The position numbers and the translations under genes are program-made. Of a DNA stretch of 20,853 nt, positions 1 to 8,524 are shown one piece after another (positions within the stretch are counted from its first letter, which is position 1; every line of letters begins with the position of its first letter). Below the pieces are notes generated by a model. That model worked only from the letters and a program-made list of their open reading frames with translations. It was not told the origin of the DNA and ran no database searches. This stretch comes from an uncultured Clostridia bacterium. GTDB lineage: Bacteria > Bacillota > Clostridia > Christensenellales > Borkfalkiaceae. The DNA lies in NCBI GenBank assembly GCA_934254825.1, contig CAKQMB010000023.1, positions 1 through 20,853 on the forward strand, written 5' to 3'.

Positions 1-208
1 TATACAATTTGAAATAGTCGTCCGCCGTGATTTTCAGAACCGCGCCCGACAAATCTCCGTTTAAATCAAAACGTTTTTTGAACAAAACGTGCTTGTCCGC
101 ATATTTCTCCGCGGCGTTCGGCACGGCAACCTGCGGGTACTCGGTATGAAAAACGTTTATCGGTTCTAAATCGGCAAACAGCTCGTGACTTATGAATTTT
201 CCTTGCAT
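1..208 (-). CDS. Alpha-L-rhamnosidase-like protein (GH78), N-terminal part only
   Basis: Only the first 69 codons are inside the window; the frame stays open to base 1. The ATG at 208-206 lies one base after the stop of the GH2 gene, with only a weak GGAAG upstream, so translation probably depends on reinitiation. Residues about 40-69 read as a large-aromatic/Lys-Lys-rich strand followed by an ITADDYFKLY motif, which is typical of the N-terminal beta-sandwich of bacterial alpha-L-rhamnosidases (GH78), just before the VNG turn. No signal peptide is seen, so the enzyme should be cytoplasmic and remove terminal rhamnose from imported oligosaccharides. This is the last visible gene of the train. 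The catalytic (alpha/alpha)6 barrel is outside the window, so another enzyme sharing this N-domain remains possible. Confidence 0.6.
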   Translation of the reverse strand, partial: MQGKFISHELFADLEPINVFHTEYPQVAVPNAAEKYADKHVLFKKRFDLNGDLSGAVLKITADDYFKLY

Positions 209-209
209 T

Positions 210-2633
210 TTATTCTTCCGTGAGGTATTTCCTCGATTCTTCCCAGTACTTTTTACTTTCCACGGGAGCGTCGTCAAGCTCCCAATACTGCGTCATCATT
301 CTCTCTTTAACAGGCTTTTCGGCGCATTTTTTCATATACGCTTTCAGCTCTTCGAGCGCAATTTCGTTTTTCGGTTCAAAATCGTCCGAAGCTAAATATC
401 TTTTTATAAATCCTGCCATTGCGACCGAAGAAGGCTCGTTTTCGTTCAAACCCGTAAGGTTAAATCCGCACACAAGCAGCTTACCGTTGCCGACTTTCGC
501 ATCGAAAAGATACGAAAATTTTCGCCAGCACCTGTCGGGCATGATTTCGGGGAGATTGAAGCTCGATTTATAAGCGTCGAATCTGTCTCTCGTCGATTTA
601 TCGATACCCGTGACAAGCGAATTTACTTCTATCGGGAAATCGTCGAGAATTATTTTATCGCAGTCCTCAGAAATTTCGCCGTAATTGAAATCGTAAAACT
701 CGTCCGTCGGGAAGCCGAATTTATTAAGCGTTTTTTCGTCGCAAAGTCCGCCGTAATTCGTTCCCCTGTCCCATATAACGGGTTTAAATCTGCTCCATGT
801 CGCTTTGAAAGCATACTTCGGATTGGGCATTTTTTTATCGAGCAAATGTCTTGTCCAGCCGCTTCTGTATATCAGACAAACGTTTTTGCCTTGTTCGAGC
901 GCGAAAAACGTCTTTTCGATATCGTCGGTGATAATTTCGTTGCCGTTTTCGTAATTAACGAACTCGGCGTAAGTTCCGCCTTTTTCGTCTGGATAAATCC
1001 AGAGCCGCCACGAATTTTCCGCAATGCCTCCGTTGTTTGCCGCGAGCGAAACGCCTAAAAGGCATCCCTCGGGCGATTTTACGGGCGGCAGTTTAAGGGA
1101 AATCTTACAGATCTCGTAATTCCCGCGACGTTCGATATTTAAACCTTTCATCTCTCCGCTCGCGAATATCTCGCCGTTTTCGGACGTGAGCGAATAAACG
1201 AAATCGCCATAAGTCTCGCCGCTTGTCCTGTAATCGCTGAGTTTTATGCAAACTTCGAGCATTTGCCCGCCGACGACGTTTCTGTTTTTTATATCCGACA
1301 AAAGAACGGCGTTTCCGTTAAAGCGCAGAAACTCTTCGGGCGTGACGTAATTTTCGTCGTCGAAACAATCTATTATGCCGTTGGAATTTTCGTAAACGTC
1401 GGTATCTGCAAGTTGCAAAAAATGAAATCCCGCCAGCAAATCGCTCCCCCGAAGAGCCTCGAACGCGGTTTTCCAACATTCTTTCTGAAAATATTTGCTT
1501 GCGCTATACATTGCGCCGTAATTCCATTTAAACCTCTTTTCGGCGATAATTTTAAGCTCTTCTTCTATCCACCACGGCTCTTTTACTCCGTATTTTTTAA
1601 ATTTCGCCCTTAGCCCCTCGTAATCGCGAAGCGCGGCATAATGACAAACCTCGTGCGCGACAAGAGGGACGTTGAACACGGGCGTTCTCGAAATTACCGA
1701 ATTGTTACAATTTTTAACAACCTCGTCCGAATCGTAAGACGGACAGACAAGCATATTGTCGAAACGGTTAAACATTTCCGAGTGTCTGCCGTACGGGAAA
1801 AAGTACCCCATATGCTGAACGTCGAGATCGACAATTTTGCGGTTGTTAAGCCCCCAGGCGCATGTGTCGATATAAAGCCTGGACGAGTCGGTTTTTTTGA
1901 TAAATTCGCCGAGTTTTCCGACCTCTTCCCGCCCTTCTTTTATTTCGTTGCCGATGCAGTATTCGACAAGCGACGGGTGGTTATAAAACAGGTCTATAAG
2001 CCTGCCTATTTTATCCTTTCCCGCAAATTTCGTGTTGGTTATAAGCATTTCTTCGAGATTGTTATACGCCGACTCGGGAACGCGGAACTCGTAATGCACG
2101 AGCATTCCCTCCTCGTCCGCAACCTCGAAGAACTTCTCGCTCGGGATATACGAATGAAAACGCACGAAATTAAACCCGAATTTTTTAGCCTCGCGGATGT
2201 TTTTACGATAAAACTCCTTTTCGTCAAGCCCGCAGTTGTTTGAATGTTCGTGCGCCGTAGCTCCGCGGATATACCCGCGGATAAAAATCGGCTTACCGTT
2301 AAGATAAAATTTCCCGTTTTCCGACTTTATTTTTCTGAACGCGAAAACGCCCTCGGCTTTCTCGGGTTCTGTTTCGCCTTCGTATTTAACCGAAATTCCG
2401 AAACGGTACAATTCGGGTTTTTCAACACTCCACAAGCGCGGCTTTTCGATTCTGAATTTCTCGGAAAAAACTTTTCCGTCGCAAGAAAAATTAAAAACGT
2501 TCTCTTTCCCCGTCGGAGAAATTGCAACAAATCTGATTTTCGTTATTTTATTTTCGGAAACAACGGATAAAACGCCGTTACCCGATAAATTGTCCGATTT
2601 TATTTTTATTATCGTATTTCTTTCGGTTATCAT
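210..2633 (-). CDS. Glycoside hydrolase family 2 (TIM-barrel) protein, cytoplasmic, lacking the usual N-terminal jelly roll
   Basis: 807 residues with no signal peptide. An Ig-like beta-sandwich covers roughly residues 15-103, ending in the FAFRKIK strand. The GH2 TIM barrel starts at the characteristic NGKPIFIRG motif (112-120), followed by the FNFVRFHSYIPSEKFFEVADEEGMLV region. The general acid/base is very likely Glu230 in the IGNE motif, and the nucleophile is probably Glu328 in AHEVCHY. The barrel end (residues about 402-440, GFHFLQLADTD to TPEEFLRFN) also fits GH2. About 370 further residues form an accessory C-terminal region that I cannot name. Most GH2 enzymes begin with a ~180-residue sugar-binding jelly roll; here the protein starts almost directly with the Ig domain. 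The ATG overlaps the GH38 stop (ATGA), so the start is well fixed and the pair is translationally coupled. The substrate (beta-galactoside, beta-mannoside, beta-glucuronide or other) cannot be read from the sequence. Confidence 0.85.
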   Translation of the reverse strand: MITERNTIIKIKSDNLSGNGVLSVVSENKITKIRFVAISPTGKENVFNFSCDGKVFSEKFRIEKPRLWSVEKPELYRFGISVKYEGETEPEKAEGVFAFRKIKSENGKFYLNGKPIFIRGYIRGATAHEHSNNCGLDEKEFYRKNIREAKKFGFNFVRFHSYIPSEKFFEVADEEGMLVHYEFRVPESAYNNLEEMLITNTKFAGKDKIGRLIDLFYNHPSLVEYCIGNEIKEGREEVGKLGEFIKKTDSSRLYIDTCAWGLNNRKIVDLDVQHMGYFFPYGRHSEMFNRFDNMLVCPSYDSDEVVKNCNNSVISRTPVFNVPLVAHEVCHYAALRDYEGLRAKFKKYGVKEPWWIEEELKIIAEKRFKWNYGAMYSASKYFQKECWKTAFEALRGSDLLAGFHFLQLADTDVYENSNGIIDCFDDENYVTPEEFLRFNGNAVLLSDIKNRNVVGGQMLEVCIKLSDYRTSGETYGDFVYSLTSENGEIFASGEMKGLNIERRGNYEICKISLKLPPVKSPEGCLLGVSLAANNGGIAENSWRLWIYPDEKGGTYAEFVNYENGNEIITDDIEKTFFALEQGKNVCLIYRSGWTRHLLDKKMPNPKYAFKATWSRFKPVIWDRGTNYGGLCDEKTLNKFGFPTDEFYDFNYGEISEDCDKIILDDFPIEVNSLVTGIDKSTRDRFDAYKSSFNLPEIMPDRCWRKFSYLFDAKVGNGKLLVCGFNLTGLNENEPSSVAMAGFIKRYLASDDFEPKNEIALEELKAYMKKCAEKPVKERMMTQYWELDDAPVESKKYWEESRKYLTEE

Positions 2634-5260
2634 AAACTAAACCTTTTTCCGAAGGCTTTTCCCAAATCTATTTCTTCGATTTTACCCGCAGGCAAATCGA
2701 TTTTTATTTCATTGTTTTCGTATCCGAGCGTGGCGGTAACGACGTTTTCGCAAGGGTTAAACACTCTCGCGACAAACGTTCTTTTGCCGTTTTCTTCTCT
2801 TTCGATCACCCTTGAAAACACCGCCCCGTCAAGCGAAAACCCCGTTAAATCCGCGATATCGGAATTACCGTCGGGCGCGATTCCTTTTACAATAAACGGA
2901 TGCTGATATTTTAACGCGTCGGTAAGAATTTCGTTTGCGGGCTTTAACTCGTCGTAAAGCTTAACCGCAAATTCAAACTCGCTTTTCCCGAACATTTTAA
3001 GACTTTCGCTTTGCCAGCGCATACCCTTGCCCGCGCCGCTTTCGTCCTTGGTAGGAAGGAACGTGTCGTAAACCTTTTCGGTCGATCTCAAAAGAGTGTA
3101 ACGTACGAAGACCTCGTTTTCTTCCGTTTTCCACGCCTCGTATTCGTGAAACGACTTTGAAAACACGGCTACCGACCCCGTTTTTTGAGGAATTAACGAA
3201 ACGTTTCTCATTGAACAGGTAAAAATATCTTTGCTCGGATCACGTTTGACGTTTATCGGTCTTTTAACAAGGTCGAACGGCGTATCCGCATACACGAAAT
3301 CAGCCTTACCGTCGATTTTTTCGACAAGTCCGAGCCGGAAACCGTAACACTTGTCGTTCGTTATTTTTGCGGTTATTTTTGCTTTATCGTCGCCTTTTTC
3401 AAGCCTTATATTAAGACAAAGCCCGACCGTTTTCCGATTTACACCGACGTTTTCAAATAAGTACTCGATTTCTTTCCGAGAATAAAGCCCGCAACCGACC
3501 GTCTCTTTGACCTCGACTTTTTCGGCTTTCTTCGGCGGTTTCGCTTCTTTATTCGCATAGGTATACGAATCTCCGTCGTCGATATCGATAACGGGATAAA
3601 ATTCGGCTTTTTCGCCGCATTTATCGGTTATAACAAAGTTTCCGTCGGCTGAAACGGTTATTTTCAGCAAATCGTTTGAAATAGTCTCGTCGGGTTTTAC
3701 TGCCTTTTCTTCTTCGACAAAGCAAAAGCCGTAACGCGCAAAAGACAAAGCCTTAACTTCCGCCGTAAAACGGTAATAAATGCCCGTCTGAATATCTTCT
3801 TTTCCCGCGTTTTCGGGAATAAAAGTCCTCGTTTCGTCGGTCGATATCTCATCGAAAGAGGTGTATTTCATCGTCTCGATATCTATCCGCTTTTTAAACA
3901 GAATTTCGACGTAAGAATCTTCGATCACTCTGCCTTTTTCATCGACGAGTTTATTTCCGTCTGTATCGTATGGGACGGAAACGTAGCCCTCGACTACTTC
4001 TTTTCTGTCATACGGCAAAGGGTTGAACACAAGCAATTCTCCGCCGCCGTTTACACGCTTTAACGACGAGCCTATGCGGTTCAAATCTTCTTTTATAAGT
4101 TCGAGGGCAACTTCTTTCACGCCGCGAAGCCTTTCCTTTTCGTCCTCGCACATTTCCTCGCTGCCGCAGGTGCAAATCGAATCGTGCGCGTGGGATTTCA
4201 GAAGTTCTTTATATGCGTGTTCGGCTATCGCCCGCCTGTCGAAATAACCGAATTTTTCGTTTCTTTCCGCAAAAATATCCAGACTTTCAAATGCGCCGAA
4301 CATAAGATTTTCGGCTTCTCTGTTTAAAAGTTTGATATCGGGGCGAGAGGAAAGCGTGCTTGAAAGCTCGTAATGCTTATCGTAATTTCCACGCTGCTCG
4401 CCCTCGGCTATATAAGGCTTTTCGGACGGATTTTCTTTTGAAACCGCCTCGAAAAACAAATCTATCGTACTTAATTTAAACTCTGCGTTCTTATACGTTT
4501 TGTTTAAAAATGCCGCTATTTCGGGCAGATCTCCCCTCGGTTCGAGGTGATCCGTTCCGCATATCCACAGCCTGTTTTTATACGCCGTTCTCGTACTCTG
4601 ATAATCGAACGTCCAGTCGGCGCACCTCACGGCGTCCGATTCTTCCACCTTATGCCTTTCAAAATTTTTCCATATTCCGGGAACAACAAGTCCGCTGCCC
4701 GTGCTGTATTTATCGCACTCGCCGATCAAACCCGTTCCGTCCTTCGCCCTTAAAATAACGTCGCTTCTTTTCCCGCTTAAAGCCTCGTTTTCAAGCCTTT
4801 CCCCTCGGGAAAAATAAACGTATTCCATACCGTATTTCGCGACGATCTGAGCAAACTGACTGTTTAAACCGAACGAATCGGGCGTGTAAGCGACCTTGCC
4901 TTTGCCGCCGAAACGCACCCTTAAACTTTCTCCCGTTTCAAGGTTTTTCAAAAGCGATTCGCCGCAAGGCAGAAACGTATCGGGGACGGTATACCACGGT
5001 CCAATAACGAGCTTGCCGCTCGAAATAAGCTTTTTAAGCCGTAATTCGTTCTGCGGTTTTACGGCAAGATAGTCCTCTATCATAACCGACTGCCCGTCCA
5101 GAAGATAGCACGGGTAAATATCGTTTTCGAGAAGATACATAACCTTGTCGATAAGCCTTACGAGCCTTACCTGAAATCTCGGAAAGCTCAAATACCATTC
5201 TCTGTCCCAATGCGCGCTCGGAACGAGATGAATTATCGTTTTTTCGGGTTGTTTAGTCAT
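2630..5260 (-). CDS. Alpha-mannosidase, glycoside hydrolase family 38 (mannosylglycerate-hydrolase-like)
   Basis: 876 residues, matching the usual bacterial GH38 length. It hydrolyses terminal alpha-mannosides by a zinc-dependent retaining mechanism. The N-terminal HWDREWY motif supplies zinc ligands His17 and Asp19. Asp128 in YTPDSFG is the nucleophile and third ligand, and His359 in KSHAHDSICTC is the fourth. The GPWYTVPDTFLPCGESL segment (residues 87-103) is typical of the bacterial MngB-like branch. The helical middle domain (about 285-385) is followed by the beta-rich C-terminal domain. No signal peptide is present, so it acts in the cytoplasm on imported sugars. The start has GGAG seven bases upstream. 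It follows a 72-base gap containing a hairpin and overlaps the GH2 start by four bases. I did not assign mngB, because the family also cleaves N-glycan mannose and other alpha-mannosides and nothing here fixes the substrate. Confidence 0.93.
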   Translation of the reverse strand: MTKQPEKTIIHLVPSAHWDREWYLSFPRFQVRLVRLIDKVMYLLENDIYPCYLLDGQSVMIEDYLAVKPQNELRLKKLISSGKLVIGPWYTVPDTFLPCGESLLKNLETGESLRVRFGGKGKVAYTPDSFGLNSQFAQIVAKYGMEYVYFSRGERLENEALSGKRSDVILRAKDGTGLIGECDKYSTGSGLVVPGIWKNFERHKVEESDAVRCADWTFDYQSTRTAYKNRLWICGTDHLEPRGDLPEIAAFLNKTYKNAEFKLSTIDLFFEAVSKENPSEKPYIAEGEQRGNYDKHYELSSTLSSRPDIKLLNREAENLMFGAFESLDIFAERNEKFGYFDRRAIAEHAYKELLKSHAHDSICTCGSEEMCEDEKERLRGVKEVALELIKEDLNRIGSSLKRVNGGGELLVFNPLPYDRKEVVEGYVSVPYDTDGNKLVDEKGRVIEDSYVEILFKKRIDIETMKYTSFDEISTDETRTFIPENAGKEDIQTGIYYRFTAEVKALSFARYGFCFVEEEKAVKPDETISNDLLKITVSADGNFVITDKCGEKAEFYPVIDIDDGDSYTYANKEAKPPKKAEKVEVKETVGCGLYSRKEIEYLFENVGVNRKTVGLCLNIRLEKGDDKAKITAKITNDKCYGFRLGLVEKIDGKADFVYADTPFDLVKRPINVKRDPSKDIFTCSMRNVSLIPQKTGSVAVFSKSFHEYEAWKTEENEVFVRYTLLRSTEKVYDTFLPTKDESGAGKGMRWQSESLKMFGKSEFEFAVKLYDELKPANEILTDALKYQHPFIVKGIAPDGNSDIADLTGFSLDGAVFSRVIEREENGKRTFVARVFNPCENVVTATLGYENNEIKIDLPAGKIEEIDLGKAFGKRFSL

Positions 5261-5272
5261 TTTTTGCTCCGT

Positions 5273-5313
5273 AACGTTCGGGGGAGACGAAAAATCGCCG
5301 CCCCCAAACCGTT
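5273..5313 (-). other. Imperfect hairpin between the anchored surface protein and GH38 genes
   Basis: The 72-base gap contains AACGTTCGGGGG (5273-5284) and CCCCCAAACCGTT (301-313 of the 5000s). On minus-strand RNA they pair over about 12 bp with one bulged G and one G-U pair, around a 16-base loop. No T-run follows on the minus strand, so it is not a standard intrinsic terminator. It more likely marks mRNA processing or 3'-end protection between surface-protein and enzyme cistrons (inference). Confidence 0.5.
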
Positions 5314-5332
5314 AAAATAAACTTTCTTCGCG

Positions 5333-8300
5333 TTAGTCTTTCTTCTTTTTCAAAGCGACCGCCGCCGCAAACAGACCTATTACGGCGAATACCGATCCGC
5401 CGAAAACACCTGCGCCGCAGCCGCTTCCGGAAGAATCCGAACCGTCATCGGTCTTTCCGCTGTCGTCGGATTTACCGCTGTCGGAAGAATCGGAGGTCGG
5501 AGTTTTAGCTTTCTTTTCTTCCTCTATCGTCTGATTTTTAAGTTCGAGCTGCTCGGGAAGATTTTTCCAGCTGTACTCATATTCTTCGGTGGAAGGAGTG
5601 AGTTTTTCCGCAAGCGAAGCGAGAACGCTGTCTCTCGTTTCAACGGTAAACTTAATCGTTTCCGCCGCCTTATCGGCATATTTAACGGTTAAAACGTATT
5701 CGTTTGCCGTTCTTTTCTCGGTTATCGTCGTGTTTTCGAGTTTTAATTCGTCTTTATCCCAATTATAGGTGTAGGCCGCGGAATCGGGAGTGATTTTATC
5801 CGCAAGAGAATTGAACGTGTCATCCTTGTTTTCAACCGTAAATTTCAGCGTTTCGTCCGCTTTTTCGACATACTTTATCGTCAAAGTATATTCAACCGCG
5901 GTTTTAACCTCGGTAAGCGTAACGTTTTCGAGCGGAAGTTCGCTCTTATCCCAGGCGTAAGCGTATTCGGCGGTTGTTGCCGTCAGTTTTTCGGACAGGG
6001 ACGCATAAACGGCGTCTTTATTTTCAACCGTAAATTTAAGCTCTTCGTTTTCCTTTCCGCTATCGGAATAAACTAACGTGAGCGTGTACTCTATTGCCGT
6101 CTTTAATTCGGTAATCGTTTGATTTTTAAGCGCGAGCGTTTCGGGAAGGTCTTTCCAGCTGTACGCGTAACCGTTAGCCGAAGGCGTAAGCTTTTCGGCA
6201 AGCGAAGCGAGAACGCCGTCCCTCGTTTCGACGGTGAAGATAATCGTTTCGTCGTCTTTTTCGACGTAATCGAGAATAAGCGTGTACTCCTTTGCCTTTC
6301 TCGCAACCTCGTATTCGAGGTTTTCAAGCGGCAACGTTTCGGGCATTCCGCCTTTCCAGGAATATTCGTATTCGTCGGTGCTTTCGGTAAGCTTTCTGTC
6401 GAGCGCGGCGCGAACCTCGGCTCTGTTTTCGACGTTGAATTTAACTTCTTCGGTATTTCCGTCCGCGAATTTCAAAGTTATCGTGTATTCGACGGGAGTT
6501 TTAACCTCTTTAACCGTACAATTTTCGAGCGGCAATTCGGTTTTATCCAAAACGTATTCGTATTCCGCCGTATTTTTTGTAAGTTTTTGTTTTATTCCGG
6601 CAAGCTTTTCCGCTCTGTTTTCGATAGTGTAAGTAACGGTTTCGGTCGTTCCGCTCAAATACTCGACCTCGGCGGTATATTCTATCGCCGTGTATTCCGC
6701 GTAAACGGCATAATCCTTTTCGGGCATAACGCCAAGAGCCGCGTTACCGTCCGCGTCGACCCACTTAACGGAATATCCTTCCTTTTTATAACCGCTTAAA
6801 TCGATTGCGCTTCCGTGAACGACCTCGCTCGTAACGGCTTCGCCCGCTTTCCCGTCAGGGTAAACGCTAAGCGTATACGTCCTGTTGTAAATCGCGGTTT
6901 CCGCCATAGCGCCGAGCGAATATTTATTGCCCGCGTCCGTTTTCGAAGGCTGGAATAAAACGTTCGAGCCGCCGAGGATTTCGATTTTCACGTCGGTATT
7001 TTTGCCGTTCGACAAAAGATCTCTGTACTGTCCGTTAATGTAAATCGTCATCTTACCGCCGTTGCAAAGAATAAGCACCGGTTTTTGAAGAAGAGCGTTA
7101 GTCGCGCTGAATCCGCATCCGCCGCTCCAATCCCAACCCGAAACGTCGGTGGAAGAATTGATTTCGGAAACGGACTTTCCGTTTATAAGAATTTTCGTAA
7201 GCGCGTTTGCGTTAGGCGCGTAGCCGTCGATCATATGCCATACGATATCGTCCATAGGCTCGGAAATGGTTACGTCAACTACCAGGTGTTTAAGCGCGGT
7301 CTGTTCGGTTACGTTTTCGATAGAAACGGTCGGCGTTATATTCTTTTCGGATTTCGTGCAGTAAACGGCTCCGTCTATTCTCTCTGCGGAGAACTTGTTT
7401 TCGGTTACATACACTTTTCCGTCCTTTTTAACAAACGGGAAGCCCTTATCGAGAGAAATCTTTACGTTATTCAGATCGATGCCGTTTCTCGCCGCCCATG
7501 CGGAGTGAAACCATATCTGAAATTCGCCGCTGTTATATAAATACGCGATAACGGGCGTGGAATACGGTCTGCCGCTGTTTCCGACGGGGTTCGTCGTGTA
7601 ATCATCCTCGGACGAATAAGTGTTTAAATTCCAATAATTTACGGATTTATCGTTAATAAGGAGATAATCCTTTGCGTACAAATAATGGTCGCCGAGACAC
7701 TGCGATTTATAAGAAGCGCTGTAATCCGCGCCTGAAAGCGGGAAAAATCTCAGACATTTGTATTCGCCGTTCGTTCCGCCGTCTTCAAGGCTTCTCGAAA
7801 AGGTTTCTACGGCATATTCCGTTTCGTCGGCTTCCTCCTGCTTCACGAAAATCGGAGTTTCAAAATTAGACGTCGGGTTTAACGTCGATTTAAAAATAAG
7901 GTCGCCCTCTGTTTTATAGGTCGTTCCGTTGTAAACGTAAGAAAACCCGTCTTTAAGACCGACTGTCATCGCGCCGATGTCGGTTAATCCTCTGTGAATT
8001 GCAAGATAAACGGAATCGGGATAAGCTCGCACCGTAACGGGAGTCCAGTCTCCGCCTTTGCTGAGATTGGTTCTACCGTCCACGGAAGTATATACTCCCG
8101 AATAAGCTTCTCTTATCTCGTTGAAAGTCATTCCGTTGATAACGAGATAATTGCCGAGATCCATTCCGTCGATTGTGTAATTCGAACTTCCCTTATCGTT
8201 AAGCCAGGCGTCGGTCGCGTGGAACTGCTTGTCGTACTGCAACTTTATCATCTGATCGGTTATAAAGTCTGTTCTGTAACCGTTCGTATCCACGACAGCC

Positions 8301-8470
8301 GTAAAATGGTCGTTCATCACCTCAACAAGCTCTTCGTCGGCCCTGGCGGCAGTTTTGTTCAGGCTTGCCCCCGCGAACGCAAACGCCGCAACGCAACACA
8401 AGCATAAAACAAGCGTAATCGCTTTTTTGAAGGATATTTTGCGATAGCCTTCGGTTTTTTCTTTTTTCAT
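5333..8470 (-). CDS. Large surface protein: unknown N-terminal domain, InlB-like repeat, six 65-residue repeats, Cys-containing C-terminal anchor
   Basis: 1045 residues. The signal peptide spans residues 1 to about 44 (basic start, hydrophobic 18-35, likely cleavage after ARA). Residues about 45-525 are a large beta-rich region I cannot assign; two aromatic-rich stretches (WDWSGGCGF near 440, IWFHSAWAARNG near 315) hint at carbohydrate binding. Residues about 530-596 resemble the InlB/Listeria-Bacteroides repeat. Residues 597-989 are six tandem copies of a 64-67-residue unit (see the repeat entry). A Ser/Asp/Gly/Lys-rich linker (about 990-1016) leads to Gly-Cys-Gly, a hydrophobic segment and a KKKKD tail. 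This is a tripartite sorting-signal layout without LPXTG. The start has GGAGG eight bases upstream. It lies between the Big_2 lipoprotein and GH38 genes. The likely role is cell-surface binding or presentation of the glycan, but an enzymatic N-terminal domain cannot be excluded. Confidence 0.8.
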   Translation of the reverse strand: MKKEKTEGYRKISFKKAITLVLCLCCVAAFAFAGASLNKTAARADEELVEVMNDHFTAVVDTNGYRTDFITDQMIKLQYDKQFHATDAWLNDKGSSNYTIDGMDLGNYLVINGMTFNEIREAYSGVYTSVDGRTNLSKGGDWTPVTVRAYPDSVYLAIHRGLTDIGAMTVGLKDGFSYVYNGTTYKTEGDLIFKSTLNPTSNFETPIFVKQEEADETEYAVETFSRSLEDGGTNGEYKCLRFFPLSGADYSASYKSQCLGDHYLYAKDYLLINDKSVNYWNLNTYSSEDDYTTNPVGNSGRPYSTPVIAYLYNSGEFQIWFHSAWAARNGIDLNNVKISLDKGFPFVKKDGKVYVTENKFSAERIDGAVYCTKSEKNITPTVSIENVTEQTALKHLVVDVTISEPMDDIVWHMIDGYAPNANALTKILINGKSVSEINSSTDVSGWDWSGGCGFSATNALLQKPVLILCNGGKMTIYINGQYRDLLSNGKNTDVKIEILGGSNVLFQPSKTDAGNKYSLGAMAETAIYNRTYTLSVYPDGKAGEAVTSEVVHGSAIDLSGYKKEGYSVKWVDADGNAALGVMPEKDYAVYAEYTAIEYTAEVEYLSGTTETVTYTIENRAEKLAGIKQKLTKNTAEYEYVLDKTELPLENCTVKEVKTPVEYTITLKFADGNTEEVKFNVENRAEVRAALDRKLTESTDEYEYSWKGGMPETLPLENLEYEVARKAKEYTLILDYVEKDDETIIFTVETRDGVLASLAEKLTPSANGYAYSWKDLPETLALKNQTITELKTAIEYTLTLVYSDSGKENEELKFTVENKDAVYASLSEKLTATTAEYAYAWDKSELPLENVTLTEVKTAVEYTLTIKYVEKADETLKFTVENKDDTFNSLADKITPDSAAYTYNWDKDELKLENTTITEKRTANEYVLTVKYADKAAETIKFTVETRDSVLASLAEKLTPSTEEYEYSWKNLPEQLELKNQTIEEEKKAKTPTSDSSDSGKSDDSGKTDDGSDSSGSGCGAGVFGGSVFAVIGLFAAAVALKKKKD
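5504..6682 (-). repeat. Six tandem 64-67-residue coding repeats in the surface protein
   Basis: Units run 6682-6491, 6490-6290, 6289-6092, 6091-5894, 5893-5702 and 5701-5504 with no gaps (64, 67, 66, 66, 64 and 66 codons). Each begins with Glu-Tyr-Thr/Val, has a K/EFTVE(N/T)(R/K) strand near position 17-23, a SLAEKLTP-like helix, a YxYxW core and a L(E/K)NxT(I/V) strand. Units 3 and 6 are the closest pair (shared LASLAEKLTPS and LKNQTI). Units 1, 4 and 5 share DK(S/T/D)EL, which suggests block duplication. They probably form a stalk of small beta-grasp or Ig-like modules lifting the N-terminal domain off the cell. Confidence 0.9.
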
Positions 8471-8524
8471 CTCTTTTTCCTCCGAAAAATTTTATATTTT
8501 TAATCGGTCAGCCGATCATTTTCC

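Noticed and set aside
1641..2243. 200-residue plus-strand ORF opposite the GH2 gene
   Set aside because: It lies wholly antisense to a GH2 gene with clear catalytic motifs and has no recognisable domain or ribosome binding site. The long open frame is a by-product of codon bias.
2630..5260. Specific name mngB for the GH38 gene
   Set aside because: Length and motifs fit the branch, but the neighbouring genes point to a complex glycan and not to mannosylglycerate, so the name would over-claim.
5333..5420. LPXTG sortase signal in the surface protein
   Set aside because: No LPXTG-like motif precedes the hydrophobic segment; a Gly-Cys-Gly is found instead.
6119..6799. 226-residue plus-strand ORF opposite the repeat region
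   Set aside because: Its internal repetition simply mirrors the six coding repeats on the minus strand.
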